Assembly (NCBI RefSeq): GCF_023115355.1 | Contig: NZ_CP096021.1 | Span: forward strand, 1-64,000 | DNA length: 64,000 nucleotides | Reading direction: 5' to 3' | From: Halocatena salina | GTDB lineage: Archaea > Halobacteriota > Halobacteria > Halobacteriales > Haloarculaceae | In this document: piece after piece, positions 27,205-36,048 of the stretch | Position numbering within the stretch: the stretch's first letter is position 1 | Layout of the letters: each line of letters opens with the position of its first letter | Notes under the pieces: generated by a model | Databases searched by the model: none | Seen by the model: the letters and a program-made list of their open reading frames with translations, nothing else | What the model was told of the DNA's origin: nothing | Position numbers and translations under genes: made by a program

Positions 27205-28971
27205 ATGGTACACAAGAAAGAGGACATCAAAGACGAGCTGTACGGTGACGCTGTCCGGGAGAAACTCGAGGAGTTTGCTGAGCGAGGGTGGACGTCTATT
27301 CCCGAAGACGAACGTGAAGAGTGGTTTTCCCGGTTCAAGTTCTGGGGCGTGTTTCACCACCGCGGTGGCCAGGAATCATATTTCATGCTGCGATTGACCA
27401 ACTGCGGAGGGATACTGGAGCCGGGGCAACTACAAGCCATTGGTGAGGTTGCTCGCGACTACGGGCAAGGTCCAGCTGCAAACCCTGAATTCGGCAATGG
27501 ATGGATCGACCTCACGACCCGGCAGTCGATCCAGCTGCACTGGATCAAGTTAGAAGACATCCCCGAGATATGGGACAAGTTGGAGGCAGTTGGTGTATCT
27601 TCCCGATCAGCGGGGGGAGACACGATGCGAAATATCTCCGGTTGTCCGGTCGCGGGGAAGGCTGACGAGTACATCGAATCTCGTCCCCTTCTCGACGCCA
27701 TTCAAGAATCCATCCGCAACGATGACGAGCTCTGTAATATGCCTCGGAAGTTCAACATCTCCGTAACCGGCTGTCGGGAGGGATGTGCTCAAGACAGCAT
27801 CAACGATATCGGTCTCGAACCCGCCCACAAATTCATTGGTGACGATGATACGAAAGGATTTAACGTCCGTGTTGGCGGCGGACTCGGTGGTCGTAACCCC
27901 CGTAAAGCACGCTCACTGGATCTGTTCATTCGGCCAGAACACGCTGTCGAGACAGTTCGAGCCTTCGTTGAGCTGTATCACGAGGAGGGAGACCGGCAAA
28001 ACCGCTCGAAAAACCGAGCCCGCTTTTTCGTTGATGAGTGGGGCCCCGAGAAGATTCGCGACGCACTGGATGAGCGACTGGACTTCGATTTCGAGGCTGC
28101 AGGCACGGACTTCCGTGGCGAATACACGTACAATGCAGGTAGGTCCAGCGAACAGAGCGCTCACGATCACGTTGGCGTCTACGATCAGACGGATGGAAAC
28201 AACTACGTTGGCCTCTCAGTCCCAGTCGGACGACTTCCGGCCAAGGGCGCAATCGAACTTGCCGGCCTCGCTGACGAATACGGCTCCGGCGAGATACGGC
28301 TGACTCGGCGGCAGAATCCGCTTATCATGGACGTTCCCGATGGGAAGCTGGACGCCCTGCTTGACGAGCCTCTCCTAGAAACGTATTCCCCGACACCGAA
28401 TCCATTCACTCAGGGCGCGATGGCCTGCACCGGAACGGAGTTTTGCTCATTGGCGCTCACCGAAACCAAGGCGCGGATGGCTCGGCTGTTGCGGTGGCTT
28501 GGTGAGAACGTTGAGGTACCGGAGGATGTCGACCGCATCAAGCTCCACTTCTCGGGCTGTACGGCTGACTGTGGGCAGGCGATGACCGCCGACATCGGAC
28601 TTCAGGGGATGCGTGCCCGAAAGGACGGTCAGATGGTAGAGGCGATGGATGTCGGGGTCGGCGGTGGTATCGGTAAGGATCCCAGCTTTATCGAGTGGGT
28701 CCGGCAACGCGTGCCCGCTGACGAGGTGCCAGGGATGCTCCGAAATCTCATCGAGGCGTTTGCAGCGCTCCGCACTGAAGGGCAGCCATTCCGCGAGTGG
28801 ATCGACGCGACTGGGCACGAGACTATCGTCGAATTGGCCAAACCGGAGGAAGTAGAAGGATACGAGGATCCATGCCTGACCGATGGTAAGCAGTCGTGGT
28901 ACCCGTTCGCCGATGGTGAAAGTCCCGCACCGACCGACGCCGACGGCCAGCCGATCTCGGCGGATGACTGA
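27205..28971 (+). CDS. nasD: Ferredoxin-dependent assimilatory nitrite reductase
   Basis: A 588-aa siroheme/[4Fe-4S] nitrite reductase converting nitrite to ammonium with six electrons from ferredoxin. Two pseudosymmetric NirSir halves are visible. The first contains GGDTMRNISGCPVAG and FNISVTGCREGCAQDSINDIG. The second holds the cluster cysteines C408, C414 (ACTGTEFCSLA) and C452, C456 (FSGCTADCGQ). Sulfite reductase is the alternative member of the superfamily, but the location after nitrate reductase and transporter genes supports nitrite. The N terminus (KFWGVFHHRGGQESYFMLR) is like haloarchaeal NasD. Start ATG at 27205 has no close competitor. Ammonium produced would feed glnA nearby. 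Confidence 0.9.
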   Translation: MVHKKEDIKDELYGDAVREKLEEFAERGWTSIPEDEREEWFSRFKFWGVFHHRGGQESYFMLRLTNCGGILEPGQLQAIGEVARDYGQGPAANPEFGNGWIDLTTRQSIQLHWIKLEDIPEIWDKLEAVGVSSRSAGGDTMRNISGCPVAGKADEYIESRPLLDAIQESIRNDDELCNMPRKFNISVTGCREGCAQDSINDIGLEPAHKFIGDDDTKGFNVRVGGGLGGRNPRKARSLDLFIRPEHAVETVRAFVELYHEEGDRQNRSKNRARFFVDEWGPEKIRDALDERLDFDFEAAGTDFRGEYTYNAGRSSEQSAHDHVGVYDQTDGNNYVGLSVPVGRLPAKGAIELAGLADEYGSGEIRLTRRQNPLIMDVPDGKLDALLDEPLLETYSPTPNPFTQGAMACTGTEFCSLALTETKARMARLLRWLGENVEVPEDVDRIKLHFSGCTADCGQAMTADIGLQGMRARKDGQMVEAMDVGVGGGIGKDPSFIEWVRQRVPADEVPGMLRNLIEAFAALRTEGQPFREWIDATGHETIVELAKPEEVEGYEDPCLTDGKQSWYPFADGESPAPTDADGQPISADD

Positions 28972-29362
28972 TCACAATCAGTGGGATCGCGATCGAACTC
29001 CCTATCAGCTGGGTGGAATGGATACCGACTCTCGAAATTGTCAGTCACTGGGATACAGTGGTTGAGTGTCTCGACGCCACGGCTGCTCAGAACGGTACCG
29101 CTCGGCAAAAATCGGGATTCTAAATCTTCGCTACCTGTCGGATACAACAAAGTGAACGCTGCGTTAGCTTTGAGAAATCATCCGTCCAATTCGATTTCTT
29201 CGGCTGTTGTCGACATGCATTAAATAGCTCACCGAAGCGAGTGACTGGGTGTCGCGGAGTTCACGGTACCCGACAGTGAATGCCTTCTTCGTGGGATTAC
29301 ACTTCCCGAAGGTGACCTATCTATCCATCTATCAGGATGTTATATCTGATCACCCCGTCGGG

Positions 29363-29378
29363 TTTTGGCTAGCCAAAA
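29363..29378. promoter_or_regulatory. Perfect 16-bp palindrome, candidate metal-regulator operator
   Basis: TTTTGGCTAGCCAAAA is a perfect palindrome about 40 bases ahead of the start of the solute-binding protein gene. TTAGGCTAGCCTAA-like palindromes are typical DtxR/IdeR/SirR sites, and this is a close variant. The rest of 28972-29362 has no gene. Confidence 0.5.
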
Positions 29379-29399
29379 AACCGAAACGGCTATGTTGTT

Positions 29400-29413
29400 T
29401 TAGGCAGACCTAA
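29400..29413. promoter_or_regulatory. DtxR/SirR-like box overlapping the start region
   Basis: TTAGGCAGACCTAA (arms TTAGG/CCTAA, 4-base centre) ends 5 bases before the ATG at 29419. Binding here would block initiation directly. TTAGG...CCTAA is the half-site pattern of iron- or manganese-dependent DtxR-family repressors. Confidence 0.55.
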
Positions 29414-29418
29414 TCCTC

Positions 29419-30606
29419 ATGGAACACGAGGTCGCGGCACGCAAGGCACCGACACGGCGAGAGACGATCAAAGGCGGTGGCGCGCTCATCAGCGGAGGCC
29501 TACTCGCCGGGTGTGCTAGCGAGAGCGATCCTAGTGGTGGAACGAACGGCTCAAACAGTTCCGGTGGTGCAAACACGATGGCCAGCGATAGCGGGAACCC
29601 GTACTCGGTCACGATGGCACCGATGGGTGACGTCGAATTCGAGAACGTCCCAAAGGGATGGGTCGCGAACAACGGGAGCTGGGCGGACATGGGGATCGCG
29701 CTCGGACAGGATCCACCGAAGGGTCTCTGGCGACCCAACCGGTATCATACCCATATTTATGACGATATTTCGGGAGTCGATGTGGATTGGCGAGATCTCG
29801 ATGAGTTGTGGGGAGAATCACTCAGCAAGGAACTGTTCTATGGGATCGGGGCCGATGTTCACGTGTTCGATCCAGAATTCGTCTTGAGTCGATCGAAGTG
29901 GGAACAGGCTGACATCGATGAAATTCGCGAGAATGTCGGGCCGATTTTCGGGAATAGCATTTACTCTCGCGCATTCCAGTGGCACGATCATCAGTATTAC
30001 TCCCTCTATGAGGCGTTCGAGAAACTCGCACAGGTCTTCGGACAGGAGCAACGGTATCGTGCGTTCAAACGACTGCACGATGAGTTTATCGGCCGGGTGC
30101 AAGATCGACTTCCACCGAAATCTGAACGCCCATCCGTTGCAATACTCCTCGCCACCTCGAATGAGCCTGAGAAGTTCTATCCGTACCCGATTAACAAGGG
30201 AACGTCGTACAAACAATGGCGCGATCTCGGCGTCACGAGTGCTCTCAGGGAAGCTGGAATCAAGGATTATTACGTGTCCGGCGGGACGATCGACTACGAG
30301 ACGATCCTCGAAATCGATCCGGATGTACTCCTCATGTGGGACGGTCGCGGTCGGTTCGAGCGCATGTCTCTCCAAAAATTCCAGAATACCCTAGTTTCGT
30401 TCATGAAGGGTCACGAGGTGGCGAGCCAGTTGACCGCTGTCAAAAACGATGATGTGTACCGTGGTGCCGGAATATATCAAGGACCGATCATCAATCTCGC
30501 GTGGACCGAACGCGGTGCATGGCAGTTGTATCCCGACGAATTCGACCGCGATGAACAGTTGTTCGACCGAAAACGTGTCGCGGATATTATCAACGGGAAT
30601 GTCTAA
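29419..30606 (+). CDS. Iron/siderophore ABC transporter solute-binding lipoprotein
   Basis: A 395-aa extracytoplasmic binding protein of the FecB/FhuD type. Tat motif TRRETIKGGG is followed by lipobox LLAGC (C32) and a Gly/Ser-rich linker. The body includes GIGADVHVFDPEFV and DYETILEIDPDVLLMWDGRG, the latter typical of periplasmic_BP_2 domains (PF01497-like). It would capture a ferric siderophore or haem and hand it to a BtuCD-like permease. No permease or ATPase lies nearby, so it must work with components encoded elsewhere. Two DtxR-like palindromes in the promoter support iron control. Confidence 0.82.
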   Translation: MEHEVAARKAPTRRETIKGGGALISGGLLAGCASESDPSGGTNGSNSSGGANTMASDSGNPYSVTMAPMGDVEFENVPKGWVANNGSWADMGIALGQDPPKGLWRPNRYHTHIYDDISGVDVDWRDLDELWGESLSKELFYGIGADVHVFDPEFVLSRSKWEQADIDEIRENVGPIFGNSIYSRAFQWHDHQYYSLYEAFEKLAQVFGQEQRYRAFKRLHDEFIGRVQDRLPPKSERPSVAILLATSNEPEKFYPYPINKGTSYKQWRDLGVTSALREAGIKDYYVSGGTIDYETILEIDPDVLLMWDGRGRFERMSLQKFQNTLVSFMKGHEVASQLTAVKNDDVYRGAGIYQGPIINLAWTERGAWQLYPDEFDRDEQLFDRKRVADIINGNV

Positions 30607-30608
30607 TC

Positions 30609-30985
30609 ATGACCGACAGTGAAACGATTCGACAGCGGCTCCAACACGGAACTTGTATCAGGAGAGGCAGCGCACTCATCGACACCGGAATAGATGAACA
30701 GTTCGTCAGACAGATCGGCGACATCGGCACGATTCGGCTGAGGCTTGGATGGTTGGATGGCACGCCCGAACATCGATCAGGGCCTTGGAGGCTGCACAGA
30801 CGGTTTTCGAGCACACTGACCGACAGATAGAGATACAAGGGAACGAGATCGCTCGATCCGACCGGCAACTGCCTGTCGATGACGATATCTCCCTTGGTGA
30901 GGTACCCAGCAGACCGGCGACGGGCAGCGTGACGTACCCTCGTGTCGTGCAGTCCGTCCGGAGCCATTGGTTTTGCCGGGAATAA
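30609..30985 (+). pseudogene. Possible decayed second gene of the iron operon
   Basis: An ATG lies 2 bases after the stop of the binding-protein gene and opens 73 plausible codons (MTDSETIRQRLQHGT...). It soon turns into Arg/Pro-rich, unlikely sequence. The +1 frame from 30749 then reads acidic and haloarchaeal-like (LEAAQTVFEHTDRQIEIQGNEIARSDRQLPV) to a stop at 30985. This fits one gene of about 120 codons with a frameshift near 30740-30780. The family is not recognised, so it may instead be non-coding. Confidence 0.3.
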
Positions 30986-31051
30986 CGACTGTACCGCACT
31001 GAAGTTATTTACCCTGTGTCTACGTCACTGATGGCCTTTCCCAGTAGCGAT

Positions 31052-31414
31052 TCACGAGACTACGTTTAACACCAATGTGACCACGGCCAGCAGAAGGTAC
31101 ACGTGCTGCCCACTGAATGAGTAATCGCCAGCGAGCAGGTGAACGATGGAGGCACCAACAAAGTACACAACGAGGCCGACTGCAGCGGCCGTTCCGATCG
31201 CTGGCACTGGCGCGCCGATGCCGATCAGTAGTCCGAGTGCGCCTGCCGCTTTCAGGGTACCCAGCATGGGCAGCCACGATTTCTTCACGTTTACCTCGTC
31301 CATGGATTCGAGAATGGCCTCTGGGGGGCGAAAGAAGGCTGCCGCCGAGATGCCAACGGCAATGATAGTTAGAATATTGACGTATGTGGTGGCTGTGGAT
31401 ATACTGAGTGACAT
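31052..31414 (-). CDS. DoxX-like membrane protein
   Basis: A 120-aa four-helix membrane protein of the DoxX/DoxD family (DoxX_2-like), starting MSLSISTATTYVNILTIIAVG. Conserved family features are LPMLGTLKAAGALGLLIGIGAPVP in the second helix pair and HLLAGDYSF before the last helix. DoxX homologues act in thiol/sulfur redox or membrane oxidative-stress complexes; the exact role is unknown. The longer frame to 31552 overlaps the upstream gene and is rejected. It follows the AhpD-like gene by 4 bases, so the two are one operon, probably for detoxification. Confidence 0.8.
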   Translation of the reverse strand: MSLSISTATTYVNILTIIAVGISAAAFFRPPEAILESMDEVNVKKSWLPMLGTLKAAGALGLLIGIGAPVPAIGTAAAVGLVVYFVGASIVHLLAGDYSFSGQHVYLLLAVVTLVLNVVS

Positions 31415-31418
31415 GATT

Positions 31419-32015
31419 TTATTCTCGTACGTTTTGCACGGGAGTTCGTTCATCATGTTCCATCTGTGTCTCCGACTTAGCGATCGCGCACAGACCGTCA
31501 GATTCGATTTCGAGCGGAATATTAACGAGATTAGTGTAGTTTTGGAACGCATTCAGCCACGTGATTTCGACGATCTCCCGATCGTTGAAATGATTGTGGA
31601 GTTCTTCGAACGTGGCGTCGGAGACGTTCTTGTGGCGCGTGACTTCCTCTACATACGCCAGCGCCGCGCATTCCCGATCAGAGAAGAGGGGGTTCGTCTC
31701 ATACTCCGCGAGCGCGTTGAATTTCTCCATCCTGAAGTTCTCGCGGATTGCCTCCGACTGCACGAGGTCCACACAAAAGCCACACCCGTTGATCTCCGAG
31801 GTAAGCATTCCCACCATGAGCTTGAGTTCAGACTCAAGCTGAATCCTCTTGTGGAATTTCTGGAGCTCGCGGTTGAGTCTTAGAGATCCCGGCATACGTG
31901 CGGTCACGACTTTCACCGGGGTCGTTACTGTGCCGAACTTCCGCCGCATCATCCAATAGCTGAACCGCATTTTGAGACTATCGGGCGTCTCGATCGGCTC
32001 TAGTCTCGCACCCAT
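31419..32015 (-). CDS. Carboxymuconolactone decarboxylase/AhpD-like protein
   Basis: A 198-aa helical protein of the CMD/AhpD superfamily. The redox pair C78-x-x-C81 lies in EINGCGFCVDLVQSEAIRE, the family's active-site helix, followed by FSDRECAALAYVEEVTRH. Members act as alkylhydroperoxidases or as decarboxylases. The CxxC supports a peroxidase or thiol-redox role. First gene of a two-gene unit with DoxX, about 110 bases downstream of the HTH_10 regulator gene transcribed the same way. Confidence 0.85.
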   Translation of the reverse strand: MGARLEPIETPDSLKMRFSYWMMRRKFGTVTTPVKVVTARMPGSLRLNRELQKFHKRIQLESELKLMVGMLTSEINGCGFCVDLVQSEAIRENFRMEKFNALAEYETNPLFSDRECAALAYVEEVTRHKNVSDATFEELHNHFNDREIVEITWLNAFQNYTNLVNIPLEIESDGLCAIAKSETQMEHDERTPVQNVRE

Positions 32016-32128
32016 AGATCTACGTACGGAAGCGTGGGAGATGGATGTTCACTGCAACATGTTCCACCCAGCAGTTAATCACAGAAGTCCCGAGCGAACA
32101 ACCCAGTGTTCCCTACACAACCGTCGAT

Positions 32129-32752
32129 CTACTCGATCGGCTCTGCGAAGAACTTCTTGATAACCTTCCCTTCGGCATTGTGGAGAACCCTGCTCGCCGT
32201 CGATTTGCCAACATCAAGTACGGCCGCAAGATCGGTCAGCGAACACTTGCGGGGGCTGTCGTAGTAGCCGTGCTGGAGGGCCTCGATCATGAATCGCCGT
32301 TGGCGGTCGGTCAACAGATCCATCGGATCTGTCGTTTGTGTGACTAAGACGACTTCATACGTGAACCTAGCGTTCTCGAACTCGTTTTTGAGTTGTGACA
32401 GCCGCTCGTGTGAGGTCGTCAGGTCAAACGTTATCCATCCATCTCGAAGGGTGAGCGGAAATTGCACGAGGGTTCCGGAGGCCAAGACTGCGCGAAGTGG
32501 TGGTGGAATGGACGGCATCTCATACTGGATCAGAACGGACTGTTCGTCGGTATGGAGCACTTCATAGGTAATCGGAGCCTCATCGAAATCCCGAAGGACA
32601 GCCTGATGATTCTCAGTTGGTGTCTCAAACGCGACGAAGAGTCCATCATCCATGGGAAAGGCAGCGAGTATCCGGAATACCTCGTCAGGATGGTCGGTTG
32701 AAAACTCGAACGCGCCCTCCGGGAGTTTGAACTTCAATCGGGTGTGGGGCAT
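32129..32752 (-). CDS. HTH_10 (Bat-type) transcriptional regulator
   Basis: A 207-aa regulator of the haloarchaeal Bat/HTH_10 family. An N-terminal sensing half (residues 1-140, beta-rich) precedes the diagnostic C-terminal DNA-binding domain (residues 145-205): MDLLTDRQRRFMIEALQHGYYDSPRKCSLTDLAAVLDVGKSTASRVLHNAE. The spacing of LT-RQ, GYY--PR and the recognition helix is standard. There is no GAF or PAS domain, so the ligand is bound by the N-terminal half itself. It lies upstream of the AhpD-DoxX pair in the same orientation and likely controls it. Confidence 0.9.
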   Translation of the reverse strand: MPHTRLKFKLPEGAFEFSTDHPDEVFRILAAFPMDDGLFVAFETPTENHQAVLRDFDEAPITYEVLHTDEQSVLIQYEMPSIPPPLRAVLASGTLVQFPLTLRDGWITFDLTTSHERLSQLKNEFENARFTYEVVLVTQTTDPMDLLTDRQRRFMIEALQHGYYDSPRKCSLTDLAAVLDVGKSTASRVLHNAEGKVIKKFFAEPIE

Positions 32753-32908
32753 CTACCTCCCCGTTCGATTCCCGGCCACTTCTATTTGACACAAACATGC
32801 TCTTCCTAATGCCAATGAGTACTGTCTAGCTGAGCCAGTTTGAGGAACGAGCAGATCGTTGAGTATCTTGTTTAGAGATGCTCGCAGACCTGCTCAACGA
32901 AAGCGACT

Positions 32909-33334
32909 TCACGAACGGATGGAGGTTACAACACGTCGTGTACCAGCTCCAACGGTGGCTACACTAACACCAATTCCGAAGGCAAATATGACGAGTATGG
33001 GTATGAAACTAAGCCCAGCGGGCTCATAACTAGGAACAAGATTAAAATAAAGCCAGATGCCAAGTGAGAGTTCCAGTCCGAGCACGGCCATAACTGGCAT
33101 CAGTGCACTCACGATGAGACCATCATTGAGATAGGCACTGACTAGTGCCAACGTGCCTGCTATGATCGGAACAGAAGGCACGATCACCAAAAACGTAAAC
33201 GGGAGACCTTCATACACTGGAAAGCTTGTGTACACTACGAAACTAGCGAAGAAAATCACTGCAGCAAGGATGAGATACTGTCGTGTGCGGTGCCTGTCCC
33301 GACCGAAGAGGATGGAAGAGTTCACATAACTCAT
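32909..33334 (-). CDS. Hypothetical four-helix membrane protein
   Basis: A 141-aa protein with helices near residues 20-38, 43-66, 73-95 and 108-130. A basic N terminus (GRDRHRTRQY) lies before helix 1 and a basic tail (GTRRVVTSIRS) at the end, giving both termini inside. No family is recognised. A short AT-rich promoter region precedes it; 33335-33618 contains nothing I can support. Confidence 0.6.
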   Translation of the reverse strand: MSYVNSSILFGRDRHRTRQYLILAAVIFFASFVVYTSFPVYEGLPFTFLVIVPSVPIIAGTLALVSAYLNDGLIVSALMPVMAVLGLELSLGIWLYFNLVPSYEPAGLSFIPILVIFAFGIGVSVATVGAGTRRVVTSIRS

Positions 33335-33618
33335 GATAGACTTATTTGTATTTCATCTATAAATAATTTGGTATCGTCCGTCCAGAAGGAATTCCCTTTC
33401 CACGGTTTGGCGATCTGAGCACTTACTCAGACGATCGATTTCACACTGATGTACTGACAGACGATGTATCTGCTCCGCTCACAGCAACGCTGACAGCGCT
33501 TCGTCCTAGCACGTGCTGGACTCCTCAGAGAATACACTCCCTGTGAGCGTGCTATCGCTTGGAGGTAAGGAAGAGATCGTTATTGACGTATTATACGATA
33601 AACAATGTTTTAACCCGT

Positions 33619-34626
33619 CTACGTCCCGTGTTCGCGTTCGAGGGACTTGAGACGATCGATGCGCTCATCAGTCGCCGGGTGGGTGGCCCGTGTCGGGCGG
33701 AAGTATCGTTCGTTCAGCCGACGACAGACACGCCGGACCGGGAGCCGAAAGCTCCAGAAGATAGGCCAGCCGTCCTGGTAGGTGAGTTTCGGCCATGGCG
33801 TCCCCCGCTCGTCGGGAATGATCGACAACGAAGCGAGCGCCGCTTCACGAGCATCCCGGTCTGGTGCTGAGGGAACGTCACCGTCAAGCGTCTTGAGGGC
33901 GCTTGCCAGCGCCGCAGGATCACCAACCAACGCACTCGCGCCACGATCGGCGGCGAGTTCTCGCGAGCGAGACAGCGCGGCGACCAACAGGCGGCCGATT
34001 CCCCAGAAGGCATACGAGGCGAGCGCAACCGCGACCAAGGCGATGTGGACCCCGCCGCTGTGCTGGAGCGTCCGTCCGAGGGTCCGTGCACTCGCCAGGG
34101 GGAGTTCAGCGAGCGTCATCACGGTCGCATCGCGGTTTTTGATGTGTGCGAGTTCGTGAGCGAGGACAGCCTCCAACTCGTCGGCGTCAAGTACGTCGAG
34201 TAACCCCGTCGAGACGACGAGCTTGGTATCGTCGGTCGAGAGGCCAGTCGTCATCGCCAATGGGCGCTTGCGGTCGGTAACATGAACCGACGGCACCGGG
34301 AGATCGGCGGCCTGTGCGAGTCGCGTAACCGTCGCGTGGAGGTCGGGATACGTCTCTGGGCCAACGGCCGCAGCGTCGAACGTCTCTACGGCGTCCTTGT
34401 CCAGTGCCCGCCACAAAATGACGACGCTGGCGAGGAGTGTCGCCATGCCACCGAGAGCGAGCCAGAGTTCGAAGGAGCCTCCGAGGCCGAACAGTCCGCT
34501 GAGCCACTCCAACCCCCACGCCAGCACGGCAGCGACACCAGTGGCGAACGCGATAGTGAGTGCTGCGAGTGCGAACAGGGTTAGTGCCATCCGTCGACGA
34601 AGATGTCGATCAAGGGACCAGTCCAT
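33619..34626 (-). CDS. htpX: HtpX-like M48 zinc metalloprotease
   Basis: A 335-aa membrane protease. Two N-terminal helices (about residues 14-40 and 55-75) precede the catalytic domain with zinc motif H157-E-L-A-H161. A downstream RELAADRGASALVGDPAALASALKTL supplies the third ligand (E in ELAADR), standard for family M48B. It degrades misfolded membrane proteins. The start MDWSLDRHLRRRM at 34626 resembles haloarchaeal HtpX, so the 12 extra residues up to 34662 are probably not translated. Monocistronic. Confidence 0.92.
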   Translation of the reverse strand: MDWSLDRHLRRRMALTLFALAALTIAFATGVAAVLAWGLEWLSGLFGLGGSFELWLALGGMATLLASVVILWRALDKDAVETFDAAAVGPETYPDLHATVTRLAQAADLPVPSVHVTDRKRPLAMTTGLSTDDTKLVVSTGLLDVLDADELEAVLAHELAHIKNRDATVMTLAELPLASARTLGRTLQHSGGVHIALVAVALASYAFWGIGRLLVAALSRSRELAADRGASALVGDPAALASALKTLDGDVPSAPDRDAREAALASLSIIPDERGTPWPKLTYQDGWPIFWSFRLPVRRVCRRLNERYFRPTRATHPATDERIDRLKSLEREHGT

Positions 34627-34744
34627 ACTTTGCTTTCGTAACAGTACAATATAAAGATTCACATCATCCTCGTAGACGAGGGCATCGGGGTCGTACGGGC
34701 TCTGATATCAACGACGGTGGACCGAACATCGTGATAGCGCCACT

Positions 34745-34866
34745 GGCTCTTTAAGTAGTTCTGGCGATAAGGTGAAGATATAGACGGATTCCGTGGCTTT
34801 CTCAGTGACGTGTTCTGTTCGAGTTAGCTGAGTGACTGCTAGTGAGGAGACGATGCGCTATCCAGC
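34745..34866. repeat. Dispersed repeat, copy B
   Basis: TCTTTAAGTAGTTCTGGCG...GGTGAAGATATAGACGGATTC...GTTCTGTTCGAGTTAGCTGA...GTGAGGAG...GCTATCCAG, the diverged partner of 12523-12660. It sits in a gene-free stretch (34680-35150). Confidence 0.6.
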
Positions 34867-35183
34867 CGGGGTGTCTCATCCAGCTCCATCCATTTCGAAG
34901 AGTGTTGCCTCAACTGGCCTATCGAGACGGGTCCGATCGTCCGTGGAACTCGTCGTTGCCCCTCGAATATGGGCGCCCCAGAGCAGACACAAGATCGACG
35001 CTCTATGACGGATCCCTCTCAGTCGAGGGCTCTCTGCTGGCGTGTCCATCGGGACCGAGTGCTCACACTGCTCGTGTCCGTTGAGAGATCTACCACCCAC
35101 CAGTTTTCGTGAGAAAACAGGCCGTACAGACTGTCTCTCCGTGCAATTAAGGGGGTAGTGGGTCTGGCAGACGATCCCGACCG

Positions 35184-35423
35184 TTATCCTTCTCCTCCCA
35201 ATTCTGCGAGTGTAAGAAGAAGGCCTGGAATAAGCAGTAAAATGAGACCCCCAACGATCAGGACGAGAGGGAGCACGAGGAGCCCCATGTCCGTTCCCAA
35301 CCAGAGTCCGAACCCACCAAGGATAGCGAGAAGGCCGATAAGACGGAGGAGCCAGACGAAAACACCTTCGAGTTCCGAATCTTCGACCGTGTCCATGACA
35401 TCGAGGATATCGTCCATTGACAT
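35184..35423 (-). CDS. Small two-helix membrane protein
   Basis: A 79-aa protein with an acidic amphipathic N terminus (MDDILDVMDTVEDSELEG) and two hydrophobic helices (about residues 22-43 and 47-71) joined by a short GTDMG turn. It is compositionally a normal haloarchaeal membrane protein. No family name can be given. It is isolated, with no operon partners. Confidence 0.6.
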   Translation of the reverse strand: MSMDDILDVMDTVEDSELEGVFVWLLRLIGLLAILGGFGLWLGTDMGLLVLPLVLIVGGLILLLIPGLLLTLAELGGEG

Positions 35424-35639
35424 GTATTCTTCATGGCTGTAGCCTCATATATCCCAGCGCCTGCGCTGTCGCCAACAACTGTACCTATACCGTAACGACT
35501 GGTGTATCAACGGAGCGTCTACCGGCGTGTCTCATTTTATCCCGTTCTCTCGTTGGGACGGTAACCGGTGATCTGTGAGGCCGTTCGACGTGCTGGGAGA
35601 GTAGTCGCTCGATGATGCTTGTGGTTCAGTCACGACCGT

Positions 35640-35948
35640 CCAACCGAAGGGCAACTGCCCGGTTCGACGCACAGCCCCCGATCCGTCAGCGAGATCGTTG
35701 ACGATCTCAACGTTCCAGAGCGCACCGCCTACGTCCACACTAGAAGACGCTGCTTGAAGCTTCGGTCCCTCGGAGCAGGGACGTCACGTCCGAGGCATGT
35801 GAACCCGTCGGTCGCGTCTATGCTCGACGAGTTGATCACTAGGCTGGATCTTCTCAGAGTAGAATCTACAGCGGAATTGATTCTGGTATCCCTGGACTTG
35901 ATAACACGATATTTTGTTGAATCATTGAACAGATCCGTCGAACAATGA
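35640..35948 (+). pseudogene. Remnant of an HTH regulator
   Basis: The segment SVSEIVDDLNVPERTAYVHTRRR reads like the start of a haloarchaeal helix-turn-helix domain (repressor helix SEIVDDLNV, recognition helix PERTAYVH). It then loses the expected wing (...LVERxGEGTY...) and becomes unrelated. No proper start codon or RBS is seen. Treated as a fragment; the stretch 35424-36048 otherwise has no gene. Confidence 0.3.
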
Positions 35949-36048
35949 AGATGGTTGGAAAGCGGCTAACGGCATCGGACGTAATCTGTACATCCTGATG
36001 GATGAACTATTCGGCCACACGTGGCGTCAGTCGCTTGTCGTCAGCCGA

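Noticed and set aside
34842-35150. Short overlapping frames on both strands after repeat copy B
   Set aside because: No recognisable domain and inconsistent composition; probably degraded mobile-element flank.
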